From the NCBI GenBank assembly GCA_035762345.1, contig DASTPE010000047.1, positions 1 through 53,080 of the forward strand: a DNA stretch of 53,080 nt. Reading direction: 5' to 3'. This DNA comes from SCGC-AG-212-J23 sp035762345 (GTDB lineage Bacteria > Pseudomonadota > Gammaproteobacteria > Burkholderiales > SG8-39). Each line of letters starts with the position of its first letter. The first letter of the stretch is position 1. The position numbers and the translations under genes are program-made. This document shows positions 48,261 to 53,080 of the stretch, in pieces. The notes beneath the pieces are model-generated. The model made no database searches, had not been told where the DNA came from, and was given only the letters and a program-made list of their open reading frames with translations.

Positions 48261-49277
48261 ATGATAAAGGCAGCCCGCAGCGTGGGGAAAAGCGGCCTCG
48301 CCGATACGCTGCAGCTCGCGCGGCGCGTCCTCGAGATCGAAGCCGACGCGGTGCGCGCGCTGATCGAGCGCGTGGACAGCCGCTTCGCAGCGGCAGTCGA
48401 GCTGATCGACAGGAGAAAAGGCCGCGTCGTGGTCAGCGGCATGGGCAAGTCCGGGCATATCGCGCGCAAAGTCGCCTCGACGCTCGCCAGCACAGGTACA
48501 CCGGCCTACTTCGTTCATCCGGCCGAGGCCAGCCACGGCGACCTCGGCATGATCGAGAACGGCGATGTGTTCATCGCGATCTCCTATTCCGGTGCGAGCG
48601 AGGAACTCGTGCAGATCCTGCCGCAGATCAAGCGCCGCGGCGCGAAGCTGATTGCCATCACCGGCAAGCCGGACTCGGCGCTCGCGCGCGAGGCCGACGT
48701 CCACCTCGACGCGGCAGTCTCGCAAGAAGCGTGTCCGCACAACCTCGCACCAACCGCCAGCACGACGGCCGCGCTTGCGCTGGGCGACGCGCTCGCCGTG
48801 GCGCTGCTCGACATGCGCGGCTTCTCGGCGGCCGACTTTGCGCGTACCCACCCGCGCGGAGGGCTGCCCGGCCAGGCGCTGGCGCGCCAGGCGCTGCTGC
48901 ATGTCGAAGCGGTGATGCGCACGGGCGACAAGCTGCCCAAGGTCGCGGCCGGCACGCCGCTCAGGCAGGCGGTGATCGAAATGTCGCGCGGCGGCATCGG
49001 GATGACCGCCGTGCTCGATCCTGCGGGCCTGGTCAAGGGCGTCTTTACCGACGGGGATTTGCGCCGCACGATCGAGAAGCACACCGACCTCAACAGCCTG
49101 CTCGTGGACGACGTCATGACGAAGAACCCGCGCACCGTCCCGCGCCATACCCTCGCCGCAGAGGCGGTGCACGTCATGGAGGAGCATAAGATCAGCCAGG
49201 TACTCGTGCTGGACGAGCAGGGCGTGCTGGTAGGCGCGCTCAACATGCACGACCTCTTCCGCGCCAAGGTAATTTGA
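48261..49277 (+). CDS. kdsD: Arabinose-5-phosphate isomerase KdsD
   Basis: KdsD makes D-arabinose-5-phosphate for Kdo, the inner-core LPS sugar. The 338 residues have a SIS domain (VVVSGMGKSGHIARKVASTLASTGTPAYFVHPAEASHGDLGM, ISYSGASEE, CPHNLAPTASTTAALALGDAL) and two C-terminal CBS domains (from about 205; VFTDGDLRR and MHDLFRAKV). The start ATG at 48261 matches family length; the longer frame upstream is antisense to kefB. The stop overlaps the kdsC TTG. Confidence 0.96.
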   Translation: MIKAARSVGKSGLADTLQLARRVLEIEADAVRALIERVDSRFAAAVELIDRRKGRVVVSGMGKSGHIARKVASTLASTGTPAYFVHPAEASHGDLGMIENGDVFIAISYSGASEELVQILPQIKRRGAKLIAITGKPDSALAREADVHLDAAVSQEACPHNLAPTASTTAALALGDALAVALLDMRGFSAADFARTHPRGGLPGQALARQALLHVEAVMRTGDKLPKVAAGTPLRQAVIEMSRGGIGMTAVLDPAGLVKGVFTDGDLRRTIEKHTDLNSLLVDDVMTKNPRTVPRHTLAAEAVHVMEEHKISQVLVLDEQGVLVGALNMHDLFRAKVI

Positions 49278-49798
49278 GCGAGGCTTCCCAGCAAACGCTC
49301 GGCAGGGCGCGCGACGTGCGCCTCATGATTTTCGACGTCGACGGCGTGCTTACCGACGGCACGCTGCTCTATGGACCGAAAGGCGAAGCGCTGAAGGCAT
49401 TCTCGGCGCACGACGGCCATGGCCTCAAGATGCTCGCCGCAAGCGGTGTGGCATGCGGGCTTCTCTCCGGCCGTCGCTCGGCGGCGGTCGCGCGGCGCGC
49501 CGCCGAGCTCGGCATCCCGCTCGTACTTCAGGGGGTCGAGGACAAGCTCGCCGCGACGCGAAAGCTCGGTTTTCCTCTGGAGCAGATTGGTTTCATGGGC
49601 GATGAGCTGGTCGACCTTCCGGTGCTGACCCGCTGCCGATTTGCCTGCGCGCCGCCCGACGCGCCCGAGGCGGTGCGCAGCCGCGTGCACTATGTGGCGC
49701 GCTGCGCCGCCGGGCGCGGCGCAGCGCGCGAAGTATGCGAGCTGGTGATGCGTGCGCAAAGCACGCTCAAGCCCGCGTTGCGCGTTTACCTCGGCTGA
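49274..49798 (+). CDS. kdsC: Kdo-8-phosphate phosphatase KdsC, TTG start
   Basis: KdsC dephosphorylates Kdo-8-P. The 174-residue HAD protein lacks a cap domain and shows LMIFDVDGVLTDG (nucleophile and acid Asp), KAFSAHDGHGLKML, LSGRRSAAVARRAAELG and GFMGDELVDLPVL. The start is a TTG at 49274-49276 forming TTGA with the kdsD stop. Its stop overlaps the lptC ATG by one base. Confidence 0.95.
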   Translation: MSEASQQTLGRARDVRLMIFDVDGVLTDGTLLYGPKGEALKAFSAHDGHGLKMLAASGVACGLLSGRRSAAVARRAAELGIPLVLQGVEDKLAATRKLGFPLEQIGFMGDELVDLPVLTRCRFACAPPDAPEAVRSRVHYVARCAAGRGAAREVCELVMRAQSTLKPALRVYLG

Positions 49799-50370
49799 TG
49801 CTCTCGACGACGCGGCTTTTCCCGCTCGGCCTGATGCTTGCGCTCGCGCTGCTCACCTTTTACCTCGAGCGCACCGTGCGTGAGGACGACGCGCCGAGCG
49901 CGGAGCGCCGCCACGACCCGGACTATTTAGTCATGAACTTCACCACCACGACGTACAACGGCGAAGGCGCGGTGGAAAGCATCATGTCGGCGGAGCGCAT
50001 GGTGCACTACCCGGACGACGACACGACGGAGCTCTACGCGCCGCGCGTGGTGCACGCAAAGCCGGACGAGCCTCGCTTCAGCGTGCGCGCAGAGCGCGGC
50101 CAGCTGTCGCGCGACGGCGACGAAATCTTTCTCTACGGCGATGTGCTGCTCGTGCGCGACGCCTCCGCAGGGCGCCCCGAGGCGCGCATGAGCACGGAGT
50201 TCCTACATGTCCTGCGCGACCGCTCGCTCGTGCGCACCGACCGTCCGGTCAAGATCGTCGAAGCCGGCCGCTCGCTTTCCGGACGCGGCATGGAGTACAA
50301 CAATGCGTCGCGCGAGCTGGTTCTCCGCAGTGACGTGGTGGCGCGCTTTGAGCAGAACGACGCCGAATGA
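49798..50370 (+). CDS. lptC: LPS transport protein LptC
   Basis: LptC is the inner-membrane anchored periplasmic component of the LPS bridge. The 190 residues have one N-terminal span (LFPLGLMLALALLTFYLE) and an OstA-like beta-jellyroll with DYLVMNFTTTTYNGEGAVESIMSAERMVHYPDDDTTELYAPRV and a repeating FSVRAERGQLSRDGDEIFLYGDVLLVR. The start ATG overlaps the kdsC stop (TGATG). Sequence is divergent, as usual for LptC, but context makes the call firm. Confidence 0.92.
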   Translation: MLSTTRLFPLGLMLALALLTFYLERTVREDDAPSAERRHDPDYLVMNFTTTTYNGEGAVESIMSAERMVHYPDDDTTELYAPRVVHAKPDEPRFSVRAERGQLSRDGDEIFLYGDVLLVRDASAGRPEARMSTEFLHVLRDRSLVRTDRPVKIVEAGRSLSGRGMEYNNASRELVLRSDVVARFEQNDAE

Positions 50371-50891
50371 AGCGCGTCCTCCTGGCGGGGCTGGTGGTCC
50401 TCGCTCCGGCAGTGGTCCTTGGCGAAAAAGCCGATCGCGACAAGCCCACCCAGGTGGAGGCGAACCGAATGAGCGCGGACGACGCCCGCCGGCTGAACGT
50501 GTTCGAAGGCGACGTCATCGTCAGCAAGGGCACCATGCGGCTCACCGCCGACCGACTCGTGGTGCGGCAGGACGCCGAAGGCTTCCAGTCGGCGACTGCC
50601 ACCGGCAGGCCGGCGCGCTTCCGCCAGCGGCAGGATCCCAAGCCGGGCGAAAAGGAAGGTATCTGGGTCGAGGGCGAGGCGCTGCGCATCGAGCTCAACG
50701 ACCGCGAACAGAAGATCGAGCTGTTCGATGCCGCGCGCGTGAGCCGCGGCGGCGACGAAGTCGCGGGCGATTACATCCTCGTCGATCAACGTTCGGACTT
50801 CTACCAGGTCAGCTCGGGCAAGGGCGCGGCGAAGGGCCGCGTGAAAGCGATCATCCAGCCCAAGACTCCCAGCGCCGAAGCGGGGAAGTGA
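50367..50891 (+). CDS. lptA: LPS transport periplasmic protein LptA
   Basis: LptA forms the periplasmic bridge for LPS. The 174 residues have a signal peptide (MKRVLLAGLVVLAPAVVLG) and an OstA domain: QVEANRMSADDARRLNVFEGDVIVSKGTMRLTADRLVV, FRQRQDPKPGEKEGIWVEGEALRI and ELFDAARVSRGGDEVAGDYILVD. It overlaps lptC by 4 bp (ATGA). Confidence 0.94.
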   Translation: MKRVLLAGLVVLAPAVVLGEKADRDKPTQVEANRMSADDARRLNVFEGDVIVSKGTMRLTADRLVVRQDAEGFQSATATGRPARFRQRQDPKPGEKEGIWVEGEALRIELNDREQKIELFDAARVSRGGDEVAGDYILVDQRSDFYQVSSGKGAAKGRVKAIIQPKTPSAEAGK

Positions 50892-50898
50892 CGGGCCG

Positions 50899-51624
50899 AT
50901 GGGGAGCTTGTTACGCTCGCAGCGGCTGCGCAAGCGCTACAAGTCGCGAGCCGTCGTGCAGGACGTGTCGCTCGAAGTATCGAGCGGCGAAGTGGTCGGA
51001 CTGCTCGGGCCGAACGGCGCCGGCAAGACGACCTGCTTCTATATGATCGTCGGCCTGATTCCGGTCGACTCGGGTTCCATCCACCTCGACAGCCGCGAGC
51101 TTACGCACCTGCCGATCCACCGCCGGGCGCGCCTCGGCATCTCGTATCTCCCGCAGGAGAATTCGGTGTTCCGGCGGCTCACGGTCGAGGAGAATGTGCA
51201 GGCGATCCTCGAGCTGCAGGGGCTCGCGCCCGCGGACATGGAGCCCCGCCTCGCCGAACTCCTGAAGGACCTCAACATCGCGCACCTACGCAAGCACGCG
51301 GCGATCTCGCTCTCCGGCGGCGAGCGGCGCCGTCTCGAGATCGCCCGGGCGCTCGGCACGCGGCCTTCGTTCATCCTGCTCGATGAGCCCTTTGCTGGGG
51401 TCGATCCGATCGCCGTGCTCGACATCCAGCGCATCATTAGGTTCCTCAAGGAGCGCGGCATCGGCGTACTCATAACAGACCATAACGTCCGCGAGACACT
51501 CGGGATCTGCGATCGAGCGTACATTATCAACGAAGGCGCGGTGCTCGCGTCGGGCCACCCCGAGGAGATTGTCTATAATGACAGCGTTCGCCGAGTATAT
51601 CTGGGTGAAAATTTCCGGATGTAG
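50899..51624 (+). CDS. lptB: LPS export ATPase LptB
   Basis: LptB powers LptB2FGC. The 241 residues show GLLGPNGAGKTTCFYMIVG, the LptB-type GISYLPQENSVFRRLTVEEN, signature SLSGGERRRLEIARAL, FILLDEPFAGVDPIAV and ITDHNVRETL. The end AYIINEGAVLASGHPEEIV is typical of the family. It follows lptA by 7 bp. Confidence 0.96.
   Translation: MGSLLRSQRLRKRYKSRAVVQDVSLEVSSGEVVGLLGPNGAGKTTCFYMIVGLIPVDSGSIHLDSRELTHLPIHRRARLGISYLPQENSVFRRLTVEENVQAILELQGLAPADMEPRLAELLKDLNIAHLRKHAAISLSGGERRRLEIARALGTRPSFILLDEPFAGVDPIAVLDIQRIIRFLKERGIGVLITDHNVRETLGICDRAYIINEGAVLASGHPEEIVYNDSVRRVYLGENFRM
51574..51579 (+). promoter_or_regulatory. Candidate internal -10 box for rpoN
   Basis: A perfect TATAAT within the lptB 3' end would start a transcript about 55 nt before the rpoN ATG. 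No clear -35 precedes it, so this is a possibility only. Confidence 0.3.
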
Positions 51625-51640
51625 TTAAGCTGCTCAACGA

Positions 51641-53035
51641 ATGAAGCCTTCGCTTCAACTTCGCCTTTCGCAACATCTGACTCTCACGCCGCAGCTGCAG
51701 CAGTCGATACGGCTGCTGCAGCTTTCGACGGTCGAGCTGAATCAGGAGATCGAGCGCATCTTGATGGAGAATCCCGCGCTCGAGCGCGAGGACGGCGAGG
51801 AGATTGCCGTCAAAGGCGGCCCGGAGTCGCCGCCGGCGGCGAGCAGCCCGGAGGTTCCCGAAGCCCCCGACTGGCCGAGCGAGCTGGCGACGAGCTGGCG
51901 CGGCACGGACGACGACGAGGACGGCGACCGTACCCATTCGACGCCCGACACGCCGACGCTGCGCGACCATCTGCGCGCGCAGCTTTCGCTCACCAACCTC
52001 GGCGCGCGCGACCGCGCGTTCGTCGAGATCCTGATCGACGCGCTCGACGACGACGGCTATCTCACCCAGCCCCTCGAGGAGATCGCCGCGCTGCTGCCGA
52101 CGCAGCTCGCCGACGACGGCGAGGCCCTCGTCGAGGAGCTCAAGATCGCGCTGTGCCATTTGCAGCATTTCGAGCCTGCCGGCATAGGCGCGCGCTCTCC
52201 CGCGGAATGTCTGACTCTCCAACTGAAGGTCCTTCCGGAGGAGGCTGAGCGCAGCCTTGCGCTCGAGATCGTCGAGAAACACCTGGAGCTCCTCGCCGCG
52301 CGCGACTACACGCGGCTGAAGGCGCTTACCGGCGCTGGCGAAGACGCGCTGCGCGCGGCGCAGCGCTTGATCCAGGCGCTCAACCCGCGCCCCGGCTCGG
52401 CATTCGCCAAAGTCGAGGCGCGCTACGTAATCCCAGACGTCATCGTGAAGAAAGTGCGCAACGTGTGGCGCGCAAGCCTGAACCCCGACGCCATGCCCCG
52501 CCTGCGCATCAATCGGCTCTACGCCGAGCTCGCCGCCGCGGCGCGCAGCGGCGCCGGCATCTCGTCACAGCTGCAGGAGGCGCGCTGGCTGATCAAGAAC
52601 GTGCAGCAGCGCTTCGACACCATTCTGCGCGTGTCGCAGGCGATCGTGGACCGCCAGCGCCACTTCCTCGAGCACGGCGAGGTCGCAATGCGGCCCCTGG
52701 TCCTGCGCGAGATCGCCGCTACGCTCGGGCTGCACGAAAGCACCATCTCGCGCGTCACCACGCAGAAATTCATGGCGACGCCGCGCGGCACCTTCGAGCT
52801 CAAGTACTTCTTCGGCAGCCACGTCGCTACCGAGGCGGGCGGCGCGGCCTCCTCCACCGCGATCCGGGCGCTGATCAAGCAGCTCGTGGCCGCCGAGGAC
52901 GCCAAGTCGCCGCTGTCGGACGCGCGCATTTCCCAAATCCTCGGCGAGCAGGGCATCGTGGTCGCGCGACGCACGATTGCAAAGTACCGCGAATCGCTGC
53001 AGATTCCTCCCGTCAACCAGAGAAAGGCGCTTTGA
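51641..53035 (+). CDS. rpoN: RNA polymerase sigma-54 factor RpoN
   Basis: Sigma-54 directs polymerase to -24/-12 promoters opened by NtrC-type activators. The 464 residues show region I LQLRLSQHLTLTPQLQQSIRLLQLSTVEL, an acidic linker (about 45-105), the core-binding domain, the helix-turn-helix around LREIAATLGLHESTISRVT, and the RpoN box ARRTIAKYRE near the end. It follows lptB by 16 bp, in the usual lptCAB-rpoN-hpf order. It is the sigma factor needed for the pilin promoter at 45542. Confidence 0.97.
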   Translation: MKPSLQLRLSQHLTLTPQLQQSIRLLQLSTVELNQEIERILMENPALEREDGEEIAVKGGPESPPAASSPEVPEAPDWPSELATSWRGTDDDEDGDRTHSTPDTPTLRDHLRAQLSLTNLGARDRAFVEILIDALDDDGYLTQPLEEIAALLPTQLADDGEALVEELKIALCHLQHFEPAGIGARSPAECLTLQLKVLPEEAERSLALEIVEKHLELLAARDYTRLKALTGAGEDALRAAQRLIQALNPRPGSAFAKVEARYVIPDVIVKKVRNVWRASLNPDAMPRLRINRLYAELAAAARSGAGISSQLQEARWLIKNVQQRFDTILRVSQAIVDRQRHFLEHGEVAMRPLVLREIAATLGLHESTISRVTTQKFMATPRGTFELKYFFGSHVATEAGGAASSTAIRALIKQLVAAEDAKSPLSDARISQILGEQGIVVARRTIAKYRESLQIPPVNQRKAL

Positions 53036-53036
53036 C

Positions 53037-53060
53037 ATGAACCGTCGGGGTAGACCTTGA
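53037..53060 (+). CDS. Possible 7-codon leader peptide before hpf
   Basis: ATG at 53037 opens a frame reading MNRRGRP and ending in TGA at 53058-53060. That TGA overlaps the hpf TTG start as TTGA, the same coupling seen at three other gene pairs here. It may raise or tune translation from the weak TTG. It could also be chance. Confidence 0.35.
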   Translation: MNRRGRP

Positions 53061-53080
53061 ACCTCAATATCAGCGGTCAC
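53057..53080 (+). CDS. hpf: Ribosome hibernation promoting factor, first 8 codons
   Basis: The last 24 bases read MNLNISGH from a TTG at 53057-53059, matching the conserved beginning of the sigma-54 modulation/HPF family. hpf follows rpoN in most Betaproteobacteria. The rest lies outside the window. Confidence 0.75.

Noticed and set aside
1..53080. CRISPR arrays, prophage or insertion sequences
   Set aside because: No regularly spaced repeats, integrases, transposases or phage structural genes were seen; the single palindrome at 10571-10640 is the only mobile-type sequence.

Overview
The window is 53 kb of GC-rich chromosome with very high coding density. It reads as a member of the Betaproteobacteria, order and genus not resolved. 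The evidence is a block order typical of that class: mlaFEDACB, an ABC exporter, bolA, murA, hisGDCBHAFIE, a HIT protein and tatABC in one direction, and kdsD-kdsC-lptCAB-rpoN-hpf at the right end. A short-form HisG, a Porin_4-type general porin and many GTGA/TTGA gene overlaps fit the same picture. No phage, insertion sequence, CRISPR array or rRNA was seen.

Left part (1-12 kb): a porin cut by the window edge, then the tryptophan genes trpGDC and rpe-trpE. These two groups are split by an oppositely oriented TPR/methyltransferase gene. After them come apaG, a candidate 34-residue membrane peptide gene, mltA, dsbC, a UbiH-family hydroxylase with no canonical start codon ahead of its first Rossmann strand, tRNA-Met(CAU), and a 70-bp REP-like palindrome that supplies the last codons and stop of tatC.

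Middle (10.6-25.7 kb, minus strand): a tightly packed run from mlaF to tatC. It covers retrograde phospholipid transport (MlaFEDACB), an ABC-2 exporter, IbaG/BolA, MurA, the complete histidine pathway apart from HisZ and the HisB-N phosphatase, a HIT hydrolase, and the Tat translocase. A hairpin plus U-run sits between tatA and tatB.

Right-centre (25.7-46.3 kb): the accessory and most interesting region. It is an MSHA/type II-like pseudopilus locus with an ExeA/MshM ATPase, secretin, MshN/GspB-like protein, GspE and GspF family proteins, a fused PilM-PilN protein, a PilO-like protein, a small periplasmic protein, four minor pilin-like proteins and one candidate major pilin. The locus is bracketed by the two halves of a two-component system, a PrsR-like NtrC-family regulator on the left and a PrsK-like membrane histidine kinase on the right. 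It is also bracketed by the two halves of an ABC-2 transporter, the ATPase on the left and the permease plus a bitopic helical-repeat protein on the right. The major pilin gene has an exact GG-N10-GC sigma-54 promoter with nearby ACATAA repeats. I infer one signalling-controlled surface or secretion system; its substrate is unknown.

Right end (46.3-53 kb): a CPA2 antiporter, then the Kdo and LPS-transport genes kdsD, kdsC, lptC, lptA, lptB, then rpoN (sigma-54 itself) and the first codons of hpf. No stretch longer than 300 bases lacks a gene.
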